Source of the DNA: DASZVB01 sp035545855
GTDB taxonomy: Bacteria; Myxococcota_A; Polyangia; Polyangiales; Polyangiaceae
DNA: 64,000 nt
Reading direction: 5' to 3'
Assembly: GCA_035545855.1 (NCBI GenBank)
Contig: DASZXK010000155.1
Coordinates: forward strand, 62,001 to 126,000
Shown here: positions 52,101-59,235 of the stretch, piece by piece
Numbering within the stretch: the first letter of the stretch is position 1
Layout of the letters: each line of letters opens with the position of its first letter
Position numbers and translations under genes: made by a program
Notes under the pieces: generated by a model
Database searches by the model: none
What the model was told of the DNA's origin: nothing
What the model saw: only the letters and a program-made list of their open reading frames with translations

Positions 52101-53083
52101 GGCGGACGCTCCTCGAGGAGTCGCGCGCGACGCTCCGCTCGGTGTGGTCGGAGACGACGCACCGGATGCAGGCGCTCCGCGACGACCCGACCTCCGCCGA
52201 CGAGGAGCAGGCGCTCCGCGGCGATCGGGAAGACCCGGGCCTCTCCGCGCTCCTCCCGTTCGACCCCGACGAGGACGTCGCGAAGAGCGTCGTCACGGCG
52301 GCGCGCGAACGTCCGAAGGTCGCGATCCTCCGGGAGCAGGGCGTGAACGGCCACGTGGAGATGGCCGCGGCGTTCCACCGCGCCGGCTTCGCCGCGGTCG
52401 ACGTGCACATGAGCGACGTCCTCGGTGGGCGGGTCACGCTGGACGGCTTCCGCGGGCTCGCGGCGTGCGGCGGGTTCTCCTACGGGGACGTCCTCGGCGC
52501 GGGCGGAGGCTGGGCGAAGAGCATCCTGTTCAATTCGCGCGCTCGGGAGGAGTTCCAGAGGTTCTTCGCGCGAGAGAACACGTTTTCGCTCGGGGTCTGC
52601 AACGGGTGCCAGATGCTGTCGAACCTGAAGGCGCTGATCCCCGGGGCGTCGCACTGGCCGCGCTTCGTCCGGAACCGCTCCGAGCAGTTCGAGGCGCGGG
52701 TCTGCCTCGTGCGCGTGGAGGAGAGCCCGTCGATCCTGTTCCGCGGCATGGAGCAGGCGGTGATCCCGATCGTCGTCGCCCACGGCGAAGGCCGCGCGGA
52801 GTTCGACGACGACGCGCACCGGAGTCGCGTGGACGGCTCCGGCCTGGTCCCGCTCCGGTACGTCGACCACCACGGCCAGGTCACCGGGCACTACCCCGAG
52901 AACCCGAACGGCTCCCCCGGCGGCATCACCGCCCTCACCACGGAGGACGGCCGCGCCACGATCCTGATGCCGCACCCGGAGCGCGTCTTCCGCGCCATCC
53001 AGTGCTCGTTTCGCCCCCGGGACCCGAGCGGCGACGGCCCCTTCCTTCGCCTGTTCCGGAACGCGAGGGTCTGGGTTTCCTGA
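49193..53083 (+). CDS. purL: Phosphoribosylformylglycinamidine synthase, large single-chain form
   Basis: 1296 residues from ATG 49193, giving an N-terminus (MLILPGSPALSAARLEKRLA) that matches the E. coli enzyme; a GTG at 49154 adds 13 residues. It converts FGAR to FGAM with ATP and glutamine in purine synthesis. Order: PurS-like N-terminal domain, linker with 'FAQANSEHCRHKIFNADFVV', duplicated AIRS-like synthetase domains ('KVETHNHPTAISPHAGASTG', 'SIHDVGAGGLSNALPELV', 'IPVGKDSMSMKTVW', 'YHDRSDGGLMVTLLEMAFAG'), and a C-terminal glutaminase with Cys in GVCNGCQML and His/Glu in MPHPERVFRA. Large-form PurL is usual in Gram-negative bacteria; complete here. Confidence 0.95.
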   Translation: MLILPGSPALSAARLEKRLARVRAGNGGVSALAARFVHFADVERPLTDAESRILEALLTYGPRLPPSAALTGRTLLVVPRLGTLSPWSTKATDIAHTCGLSVVKRLERGVEYTVAGSVGDERALRRALSDRMTESVLGSLPEASALFRREEPKPLRTVDVQTGGRAALERANGEMGLALSPDEIDYLVDAFRSLGRNPNDVELMMFAQANSEHCRHKIFNADFVVDGAAKPSSLFAMIRKTTAASPGGVLSAYKDNAAVMEGPTATRFFPDPETHLYAPHAEPVHVLMKVETHNHPTAISPHAGASTGAGGEIRDEGATGRGAKPKAGLTGFSVSNLNLPGLPRPWEDPTFGKPERIASALDIMLEGPIGGAAFNNEFGRPNLAGYFRTFELETDGPAGREVRGYHKPIMLAGGLGNVRTEHVKKGTIPEGAPIVVLGGPAMLIGLGGGAASSMASGASHEDLDFASVQRDNAEIQRRCQEVIDACWALGEQNPIVSIHDVGAGGLSNALPELVNDSGRGARFELRSVPNDEPGMTPLEIWCNEAQERYVLALSETGLARFEAFCARERCPYAVVGRATAEGRLVVSDEHFQNSPIDMPLSVLLGKPPKMRRVAEHGAFTPRPFDPAGMDVHEATLRVLRLPTVADKTFLVTIGDRSVTGLVSRDQMVGPFQVPVADAAVTLSSHDGFTGEAMAIGERAPVALLDAAASARMAVGEAVTNLASAPIERLSDVKLSANWMAAAGHPGEDARLYDAVRAVGEELCPALGIAIPVGKDSMSMKTVWEEDGRKRTVTAPLSLVVSAFAPVTDARRTLTPELRRDVGDTELLYVDLGRGKNRLGASALAQVHGEVGAHPPDVDDPALLQAFFGAVQELSARGLALAYHDRSDGGLMVTLLEMAFAGGTGLSIELSVVRGDPVSVLFSEELGAVIQVRSADVDRAVGIFAKAGLGDVVHAIGAPTRGHRVVIRKEGRTLLEESRATLRSVWSETTHRMQALRDDPTSADEEQALRGDREDPGLSALLPFDPDEDVAKSVVTAARERPKVAILREQGVNGHVEMAAAFHRAGFAAVDVHMSDVLGGRVTLDGFRGLAACGGFSYGDVLGAGGGWAKSILFNSRAREEFQRFFARENTFSLGVCNGCQMLSNLKALIPGASHWPRFVRNRSEQFEARVCLVRVEESPSILFRGMEQAVIPIVVAHGEGRAEFDDDAHRSRVDGSGLVPLRYVDHHGQVTGHYPENPNGSPGGITALTTEDGRATILMPHPERVFRAIQCSFRPRDPSGDGPFLRLFRNARVWVS

Positions 53084-53178
53084 CCGGGGCCGTTTCACGA
53101 CACCCCGCGTCGCGGGACCGTGCTTGCTTCGGGGGGGCGCCTGGGATAATTCGCGGGCTCCCGAAGGGGTTCTTCCGA

Positions 53179-53907
53179 ATGGCCAAAGCGAGGGAATTTC
53201 CGAGTCGTGCCACGCGCGTGGCGCTCGCCGCGGGCGCCGTGATGGCGCTCGCTTCCGGCACCGCCGGGGCGGAAGGCGTCTCGTTCGGCCTGAGCGGGAG
53301 CACCTCGGGGCCGGGCGGAGATTCGGCGAAGCCCGCCGAGCCCGCGCCCGCCGAAGCCTCGTCGCCGCCGCCCCAGGCGGACGCGCCCGCCGCCGCCATC
53401 TCCGCGCCGGCGGAGTACGACCGGAACCCGGCGAACTACGAGTTCGGGTTCGTGACGGCCGCGGCGTACCAGGCCTGGAACCTCTCCGGTAAGAGCATCT
53501 ACTTCGGCCTCGGCGGGGGTCTCGGGCCGCCGCTCTACCGCTACACGCACCTCTCCACCACGAAGGAGTTCGCCTGGGATCCGACGCTCGAGATCGCCTA
53601 CGCGAACGCGTTCATCCGCTTCACCGCGGGCTTCGTGGACTTGGACATCGGCCCGAAGATCGGGCTCGGCACCGTGCTCTACAACCCGAAGAGCTACTCC
53701 ATCACGGATCCCCCGCGGGACCCGACGAAGCCGTCGCTCGACGACGCGCCCATGTCCTTCTTCCAGTACGGCGCGTACGCCGATCTCCGCTTCGGCTCGC
53801 GAGGCCTCAAGGTCGGGCCGCGCATCGAGATCGATCGCGTGGCGCTCGCCGGCTTCTACGACACGGCGATCCGCATCACGCCGCTGATGCTCCGCTGGAT
53901 GCACTGA
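53179..53907 (+). CDS. Exported protein, probable outer-membrane beta-barrel
   Basis: 242 residues from ATG 53179. A Sec signal (AREFPSRATRVALAAGAVMA ... GTAGA|EG) and a Pro/Ala-rich spacer (~50-85) are followed by ~150 residues of alternating hydrophobic and aromatic stretches: 'YFGLGGGLGPPLYRYTHLST', 'LEIAYANAFIRFTAGFVDLD', 'IGPKIGLGTVLYNP', 'GPRIEIDRVALAGFYDTAIR'. The pattern and C-terminal aromatic suggest a small beta-barrel, but no family is recognised. 95 bp after purL; 10 bp before the SDR gene, with which it may be co-transcribed. Confidence 0.7.
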   Translation: MAKAREFPSRATRVALAAGAVMALASGTAGAEGVSFGLSGSTSGPGGDSAKPAEPAPAEASSPPPQADAPAAAISAPAEYDRNPANYEFGFVTAAAYQAWNLSGKSIYFGLGGGLGPPLYRYTHLSTTKEFAWDPTLEIAYANAFIRFTAGFVDLDIGPKIGLGTVLYNPKSYSITDPPRDPTKPSLDDAPMSFFQYGAYADLRFGSRGLKVGPRIEIDRVALAGFYDTAIRITPLMLRWMH

Positions 53908-53917
53908 GCGGGGATCC

Positions 53918-54694
53918 GTGACGCCCGGCGTCTCCGAGCTGTTCGACGTCCGGGGCCGCGTCGCCGTGGTCACGGGCGCGTCCTCGGGCCTCGGCGTCAC
54001 GTTCGCCGAGGGCCTCGCGAGGGCCGGGGCGAAGGTCGTCGTCGCCGCGCGCAGGAAGGACCGCCTGCTCGCGCTCGAGAAGTCGCTCCGCGAATCGGGC
54101 ACGGAAGCGCTCGCCGTCGAGTGCGACGTCGCGAACGAAGCGTCGGTGGACGCGCTCGTCGCCGCGACGCTCGCGCGGTTCGGGCGCGCCGACGTCCTCG
54201 TGAACAACGCCGGCACCGCCCTGGTCCGCCCCGCCGCCTCGGAGACGCTCGCGGAGTTCCGCTCCGTTCTGGACGTGAATCTGGTCGGCGCGTTCCTCTG
54301 CGCTCAGCGGTTCGGTCGCGTCATGCTGGAGCAGAAGAAGGGCTCCATCGTGAACGTCGCGTCGATCCTCGGGCTCGTCGCGTCCGGCATCATCCCGGAG
54401 GCGTCCTACACGGCGTCGAAGGGCGGCCTCGTGAACCTCACGCGAGAGCTCGCGGCGCAGTGGGCGCGGCTCGGCGTGCGCGTGAACGCGATCGCGCCCG
54501 GGTACTTCCCGAGCGAGATGACGGCGGACATGCAGGGCGAAGACGGCAAGCGCTTCATCCGCAAGCGGACGCCCATGGGCCGCGCCGGTGACCCGAACGA
54601 GCTCCTCGGCGCGCTGCTCCTCCTCGCGTCGGATGCCGGCAGCTACATGACGGGCCAGGTGCTCGCCGTGGACGGCGGCTGGACGATCGTCTGA
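53918..54694 (+). CDS. Short-chain dehydrogenase/reductase (SDR)
   Basis: 258 residues. Classical SDR: cofactor motif TGASSGLG (19-26), 'VVAARRKDRL' whose Arg pair suggests NADP(H), structural NNAG (96-99), catalytic Ser149, Tyr164 and Lys168 (YTASK), and 'NAIAPGYFPSEMT'. Close in pattern to 3-oxoacyl-ACP reductase-like/gluconate 5-dehydrogenase-like enzymes; the substrate is not predictable. GTG start at 53918, 10 bp after the exported-protein gene. Cytoplasmic. Confidence 0.88.
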   Translation: MTPGVSELFDVRGRVAVVTGASSGLGVTFAEGLARAGAKVVVAARRKDRLLALEKSLRESGTEALAVECDVANEASVDALVAATLARFGRADVLVNNAGTALVRPAASETLAEFRSVLDVNLVGAFLCAQRFGRVMLEQKKGSIVNVASILGLVASGIIPEASYTASKGGLVNLTRELAAQWARLGVRVNAIAPGYFPSEMTADMQGEDGKRFIRKRTPMGRAGDPNELLGALLLLASDAGSYMTGQVLAVDGGWTIV

Positions 54695-54707
54695 GCGTCC
54701 CCCGGTC

Positions 54708-54722
54708 TTCACACTTCTTCAC
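54708..54722. promoter_or_regulatory. CpxR-box-like direct repeat upstream of the Spy/CpxP-like gene
   Basis: TTCAC-ACTTC-TTCAC; on the other strand GTGAA-N5-GTGAA. Half-sites repeat with a 10-bp period (one helical turn), the geometry of OmpR-family sites and of the E. coli CpxR box GTAAA-N5-GTAAA. TTGACG (54741-54746), a -35-like hexamer, lies 18 bp downstream; no good -10 is seen. Confidence 0.55.
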
Positions 54723-54806
54723 GGGCCGCCCGGCGGTTCCTTGACGATCCGGTCCCATGCTGTCTCCGTCGCCGGCCCTTTTCCGGCGACGAGGAGACCA
54801 GTACCC

Positions 54807-55289
54807 ATGTTCTTTTTCGGACCCTTCGTCGGCGCTGCGGCGCTCTTCGGCCTCGGCATGTTCGCGGCTCGCCGCCGTTTCCGTCACCACGGCTTCGGTC
54901 ATCACCACGACGGCTTCGGCGGGCACCGCGGCCCGGGCCATTTCCGGAGGCGCGCGCTCCGCCACGTGCTCGAGCGCCTGGATACGACCCCGGGACAGGA
55001 GAAGGTGATTCTCTCCGCGATCGAGGATCTCACCGACCGCGCCGCGGACGCCCGGGAGGGCCTCGCCGGGACGAGGAAGGCCGTCGCGGAAGCGATCCGC
55101 GGCGAGCACGTCGACGCCCAGACGTTCGGCGCCCTGTTCGACGAGCACGTCACGAAGATCGAGCAGCTTCGCGACGAGGCCGCCCGGGCCGCGGCGACCA
55201 TCCACGAGAGCCTGACGCCCGACCAGCGCGAGGAGCTCGCGCGGCTCGTCGAATCGGGCCGGCGCTTCCGTCGCGGCGCCTACCTGTGA
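54807..55289 (+). CDS. His-rich Spy/CpxP-like (periplasmic heavy-metal sensor) protein
   Basis: 160 residues from ATG 54807, with GAGGAG about 10 nt upstream. N-terminal membrane segment (FFFGPFVGAAALFGLGMFAA), a His/Gly-rich stretch at 24-46 (HHGFGHHHDGFGGHRGPGHF), then an all-helical region with the Spy/CpxP-like signature LTPDQRE (136-142). The family includes periplasmic chaperones that inhibit envelope-stress kinases and respond to metals. The His cluster could bind Ni/Zn/Cu (inference). The upstream direct repeat resembles one upstream of the RR-HK genes 2.7 kb away, which suggests membership of that regulon. Convergent with the VWA lipoprotein gene. Confidence 0.8.
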   Translation: MFFFGPFVGAAALFGLGMFAARRRFRHHGFGHHHDGFGGHRGPGHFRRRALRHVLERLDTTPGQEKVILSAIEDLTDRAADAREGLAGTRKAVAEAIRGEHVDAQTFGALFDEHVTKIEQLRDEAARAAATIHESLTPDQREELARLVESGRRFRRGAYL

Positions 55290-55303
55290 AGACCGCCACG
55301 AAC

Positions 55304-55341
55304 GGGACGGGCCGTCCGCGTCGCGCGGAACGGCTCGTCCC
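55304..55341. terminator. Strong bidirectional stem-loop between convergent genes
   Basis: GGGACGGGCCGTCCGCG (55304-55320) pairs with CGCGGAACGGCTCGTCCC (55324-55341) around a TCG loop: about 16 pairs with one mismatch and one bulge. It fills the 65-bp gap between the CpxP-like gene and the VWA gene. Confidence 0.65.
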
Positions 55342-55354
55342 GGGGCACGTGGGC

Positions 55355-57286
55355 TCAGTGCGCGAGCTTCGAGTTCCAGTCCCAGAAGCAGCCCGACGAG
55401 TAGCAGACGCCGGCCTGGCACTGGCCTCCGGAGCAGTCTTCGTTTCGCTCGCAACCCCGGAGCCGGCGCGCGTAGCAGAGGTGCGTCTTGTCGTCGCAGC
55501 TCGCGCCGAGCTCGCAGATCGAGGAGTTCGTGTCTCCCCCGCAAAGGTCGGAGACCCGAGCGGCGTCGAAGCAGCGGTAGGGGTGGTCGGCGTCGGGCCC
55601 GGCGCCCTTCTGCCCGCAAGAGAGCGACTTGCACTCGAGCGCGTCCGGCTTCTTCTGATCCCCGCAGGCCTGGTCGATCTCGCCGCGACCGCTCGGAATG
55701 ACGGTGCAACGGGTCACGCCCTTGTCGTCCGGGACGCACGTGGCGACGCCCGGCGCGCATCGATCCTTGTCGCTGCACACCTCTCCGATCGCGACGGGCG
55801 GCGTGCAGCGGTACTTCGGCGGGTTCGAGGTCGACGCGGGGTCCGGCTCGCACAGCTCGCCCGAGGGCGCGCAGAGCTCGTCCTGACCGGCGCAGTCGAA
55901 GGTCGCGCTGGCGGGCTTGTGGCACTGGCCGCCCGAGCAACACTGGTCGTCGTCGCAACCTCCACAGGCGGTGATGCCGCCGCATTCCACCGTGGCGCAC
56001 TCGTCGGTCGAGAAGTACGCCTTGTTGCAGACGGTCGGCACGGCGGAGAAGTACTTCGTGTCGAAGTCGCACTTCGCCGTCGTCGTGGATTTCCCGCCCG
56101 CGAGGGATACCTCGATCGTGTGGATCCCCTCCGTCTTCGGCGTGCAATATCCGAGGAGGTAGCTCCGGAACGGATACTGCTGCACGCGCTGCGTGATCTC
56201 CGTGAACGCCGCCGCTCGCGCATTGGCGTCCGGCGCGAGGAAGCTCCCGTCGCGACCGATGGCCTGGAGCGCCGAGTTGTCGACGTCGCCGGAGATGCCG
56301 ACGGAGATCAGATTCACGACGGTGTTCCCGACGAGATCCGAGTCGAGCGCCTCTTGACCGGACTGGTTGTTCCCGTCCGTGATGACGACGACCGTCCCGG
56401 TGGTGAGGACGCCGCCCTCGGTCACGGTGTCCCGGAATGCCTGGATGCGCTCCGTATCGTGGATGCCCTCCGCGACCGCGTCGTAGAGGGCGGTCCCGTC
56501 GCCCCCGACGCTCTGGACGGCGCCGGAGGGGTCCGCCGCGAGGTCGTCGAGCCTCGTCTTCACCAGCTCGAGATCCGTGGTGAAATCCAGGTACGTCCCC
56601 ACGAACCGGCCGAACACGACGATCGAGATGCCGACCTTCGTCTCCGAGCGCTGCTGGAGGCCGGTGATGATCGCCTGCATCTGGCCGACGACCTCCGTGA
56701 GCAGGCTCTTGTTCTGGGTGACGGAATCGGACACGTCGAGCGCGAAGGTCACGTAGGACTCGACCTGCTTCCGGAACACGGTCACGGACGCCTCGACGTT
56801 GTGGGTCACGTCGACGCCGTCTTCCGTGACCTTGAAGGCCTGATCGAGCGCCCCGAGCTCGTTCGGGGGGACGGCGGTTCCCGCGCAGTAGTCGACCGCG
56901 AAATACGACGCTACGGCGGGTGCGGCGTTGGCCAGGTACCGGCAGCTCTGCGCGAGCAGGGGCTTCACCTTGATGCAGCTCGTGTCCACCTTGCAGGTGA
57001 GGGGTTCGCCGACCGGGGCGCTCCCGCCGACGTAACCAGGGTCGCACTTGCACGTGGCCGTGTTGTCGCCGGAACAGCTGCTGTGGCCGGTGCAGCTCCC
57101 GGGGCCGCAGTTGTTCGAGTCACCCGCGTCGGAGGCTGCGCTCCCTTTTCCGCCGGTGCCCGTCCGCCCGCCGTACCCCGTACCGCTGCCGCCGAACTTC
57201 TTCTTCGCGTCGGTGCAACCCGCCGCGAGCAGAGCCGACAGCGCGCCGACCCCGACCACACCCAATACCTTCTTCCAGAAGTGCAT
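55355..57286 (-). CDS. VWA-domain lipoprotein with Cys-rich modules
   Basis: 643 residues from ATG 57286. Lipoprotein signal (KKVLGVVGVGALSALLAAGC24), Gly/Ser linker, an EGF-like Cys segment (CGPGSCTGHSSCSGDNTATC), then a von Willebrand factor A domain ~175-385 with the MIDAS motif DVSDS (184-188) and 'VVITDGNN'. The C-terminal ~250 residues hold over 30 cysteines in short disulfide-rich units (CGGCDDDQCCSGGQCHKP, CERNEDCSGGQCQAGVC). Surface adhesion or protein-protein binding is likely. It diverges from the response regulator gene and shares its promoter region. Confidence 0.85.
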   Translation of the reverse strand: MHFWKKVLGVVGVGALSALLAAGCTDAKKKFGGSGTGYGGRTGTGGKGSAASDAGDSNNCGPGSCTGHSSCSGDNTATCKCDPGYVGGSAPVGEPLTCKVDTSCIKVKPLLAQSCRYLANAAPAVASYFAVDYCAGTAVPPNELGALDQAFKVTEDGVDVTHNVEASVTVFRKQVESYVTFALDVSDSVTQNKSLLTEVVGQMQAIITGLQQRSETKVGISIVVFGRFVGTYLDFTTDLELVKTRLDDLAADPSGAVQSVGGDGTALYDAVAEGIHDTERIQAFRDTVTEGGVLTTGTVVVITDGNNQSGQEALDSDLVGNTVVNLISVGISGDVDNSALQAIGRDGSFLAPDANARAAAFTEITQRVQQYPFRSYLLGYCTPKTEGIHTIEVSLAGGKSTTTAKCDFDTKYFSAVPTVCNKAYFSTDECATVECGGITACGGCDDDQCCSGGQCHKPASATFDCAGQDELCAPSGELCEPDPASTSNPPKYRCTPPVAIGEVCSDKDRCAPGVATCVPDDKGVTRCTVIPSGRGEIDQACGDQKKPDALECKSLSCGQKGAGPDADHPYRCFDAARVSDLCGGDTNSSICELGASCDDKTHLCYARRLRGCERNEDCSGGQCQAGVCYSSGCFWDWNSKLAH

Positions 57287-57353
57287 GCGGATCCCCGAAA
57301 AGCTGGCCCCCGACTCGAGGGCCCACAACGATAGCAGAGGGCCCTATTTCCGG

Positions 57354-57368
57354 CGAAATTACGCGAAT
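57354..57368. promoter_or_regulatory. CpxR-box-like direct repeat in the VWA / response-regulator divergent region
   Basis: GCGAA-ATTAC-GCGAA: two identical 5-bp half-sites with a 10-bp period, 68 bp from the VWA start and 89 bp from the response-regulator start. With GTGAA-N5-GTGAA at 54,708 it gives a shared pattern G(T/C)GAA-N5-G(T/C)GAA. Confidence 0.55.
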
Positions 57369-57456
57369 TCCCCGGGGCTTCCGGGTCACCATCGTGAGCG
57401 CCCCCGAGCGCGTTCGCCGGGAGGATCCTCTCGCCCCGGCTGATAGACTCCCGCGC

Positions 57457-58134
57457 GTGCGCGTCCTCGTCATCGACGACGACCGTCGGCTCTTCGAGCT
57501 CCTCGACGGATACCTCGCCGAGAACGGGATCCAGGCGACCCACGCGGCCGACGGCGCGACGGGGCTCGTCGCGCTCGAACGCGGCGCCTTCGACGCGGTG
57601 TTCCTGGACGTCATGATGCCCCGGATGGACGGCCTCGAGGTCCTTCGCCGGATCCGCGAGAAGCATCGCACGCCGGTCATCATGCTGACGGCCAAGGGCG
57701 ACGAGACCGATCGCGTCGTGGGGCTCGAGCTCGGCGCGGACGACTACCTCGGAAAGCCGTTCAGCCCGCGGGAGCTCCTCGCGCGACTCCGCGCCGTGCT
57801 CCGGCGGGCGCAGCCGGAAGCCGCCGCGGAACGGCTCGTCGCGCGAGACGTCGTCGTGGACGTCTCCTCGCGGACGGCCACGGTGTCGGGCGAGCCCGCG
57901 GCGCTCACGGGGCTCGAGTTCGACCTCCTCGTGGCGCTGATGCGACGAGCCGGGCGCGTCGTTCCGCGGAACGCGCTCCTCGAGGAAGCGGGACGGAGCG
58001 ACGTCACCGTCAGCGAGCGCACCGTGGACGTGCACGTCTCGAACCTCCGGAAGAAGCTCCGCGACAGGGATCGTGAACCGCCGCTCATCCGCGCGGTCCG
58101 AGGCGTCGGGTACGTCCTCACGAAGGACCCATGA
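57457..58134 (+). CDS. OmpR-family response regulator
   Basis: 225 residues from GTG 57457, the start that gives the family's usual N-terminus (VRVLVIDDD); GTG at 57394 adds 21 residues. Receiver domain with acidic pocket IDDD, phospho-acceptor Asp51 (FLDVMMP), Thr in LTAKG and Lys in LGKPF. C-terminal winged helix (ALTGLEFDLLVALMRRAGRV, RTVDVHVSNLRKKL, IRAVRGVGYVL). Most like CpxR-type regulators by context. The stop overlaps the kinase start (ATGA). Confidence 0.92.
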   Translation: MRVLVIDDDRRLFELLDGYLAENGIQATHAADGATGLVALERGAFDAVFLDVMMPRMDGLEVLRRIREKHRTPVIMLTAKGDETDRVVGLELGADDYLGKPFSPRELLARLRAVLRRAQPEAAAERLVARDVVVDVSSRTATVSGEPAALTGLEFDLLVALMRRAGRVVPRNALLEEAGRSDVTVSERTVDVHVSNLRKKLRDRDREPPLIRAVRGVGYVLTKDP

Positions 58135-59234
58135 GAGACCGGGAGTCGCGGCGCCGGGCGCGACGCGAGGCGTTCCTCGCACGCGCCCACGGACCGGATT
58201 TCGGCCACGGGCACGGGTACTTCCACGGCCGCGCGATGCGACGGATGCGCGGCGTCGCGCTCCAGCGACGGATCTTCAAGTGGTTCGGGCTCACCATCCT
58301 CCTCACCGCAGGCGCCTCCGCGCTCGTGGGGCACGTCGTCGGACACACCGGACGGCTCCCGTTCGTCGCGGTGCTCGTCGCGTCCTTCGTGCTCTGGATC
58401 GCCTCGTGGGCGGTCGCACGGCGGCTCGGGCGGCCGCTCGCGGAGCTCGCTCGGGTGACGAGCGACATCGGGAGCGGCAACCTGAAGAGCCGCGCCCGCC
58501 TCGGCTGGCACGAGACGGGCGAGGTCGGGGCGCTGGCGGAGTCGATCAACGACATGGCCGCGCGCATCGAGAAGCAGCTCGGCGACCAGCGAGAGCTCGT
58601 CGCGGCCGTCTCGCACGAGATCCGGGCGCCGCTCTCGCGCCTCCGGGTCCTCGTCGAGATCCTGAGCGGAAAGGGCGTGGACCCGGGGCTCACCGCGAAG
58701 CTCGAGCGGGAGATCCTCGAGATCGATTCGCTCGTCGGGGATCTCCTCGCGTCGTCCCGGCTCGAGTTCTCGCTCGTCTCCCCTCGCCCGCTCGACGCGC
58801 AGGAGGTCGCGACCGAAGCGCTCGACCGAGCCGGGCTCCCCGCGGACCGGCTCGCGCTCCGGACGCAGAACCTCGCTTTTTCGGGCGACCCGACGCTCGT
58901 GTCCCGGGCGCTCGCGAACCTGCTCGACAACGCCGCCCGGCACGCCGGCGGAGCGACGGCGCTCGTCGTCCGAGACGACGGGCCGGACCGCATCGTGTTC
59001 GAGGTGACGGATTCGGGACCGGGCGTCCCGCCCGAGCTCTTGCCCCGCGTCTTCGAGGCGTTTCAGCGCGGCCAGGAGGGCCGTCGCGGATCGACGTCCC
59101 TTGGCCTCGGGCTGTCTCTCGTGAGACGAATCGCGGAAGCTCACGGCGGCGCCGCGCTCGCCGAGAACCTCCCCGAGGGGGGCGCGCGATTTTCGTTCGT
59201 CGCCTCGCGGCGCGCCCCGATCGGTCCACCCTGA
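58131..59234 (+). CDS. Membrane histidine kinase (CpxA-like) with His-rich N-terminus
   Basis: 367 residues. ATG overlaps the regulator stop (ATGA). Cytoplasmic N-terminus with a His/Gly-rich patch (20-33, HGPDFGHGHGYFHG), two TM helices (~51-71, ~77-97) separated by only a few residues, so there is almost no periplasmic sensor; HAMP ~97-150; H-box His162 (AAVSHEIRAPLSRLR); ATP domain with N box (ALANLLDNAARHAG), DSGPGVP and GLGLSLV. The short loop suggests sensing in the membrane or by its His-rich tail or by partner proteins such as the Spy/CpxP-like protein. Cls-like gene follows after 1 bp. Confidence 0.92.
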   Translation: MRDRESRRRARREAFLARAHGPDFGHGHGYFHGRAMRRMRGVALQRRIFKWFGLTILLTAGASALVGHVVGHTGRLPFVAVLVASFVLWIASWAVARRLGRPLAELARVTSDIGSGNLKSRARLGWHETGEVGALAESINDMAARIEKQLGDQRELVAAVSHEIRAPLSRLRVLVEILSGKGVDPGLTAKLEREILEIDSLVGDLLASSRLEFSLVSPRPLDAQEVATEALDRAGLPADRLALRTQNLAFSGDPTLVSRALANLLDNAARHAGGATALVVRDDGPDRIVFEVTDSGPGVPPELLPRVFEAFQRGQEGRRGSTSLGLGLSLVRRIAEAHGGAALAENLPEGGARFSFVASRRAPIGPP

Positions 59235-59235
59235 G

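Noticed and set aside
48494..53098. A 1534-codon open frame on the minus strand opposite purL
   Set aside because: It is antisense to the complete purL gene, is Arg/Glu/Ala/Val-rich without any recognisable domain, and is explained by the GC-biased third codon positions of the real gene.
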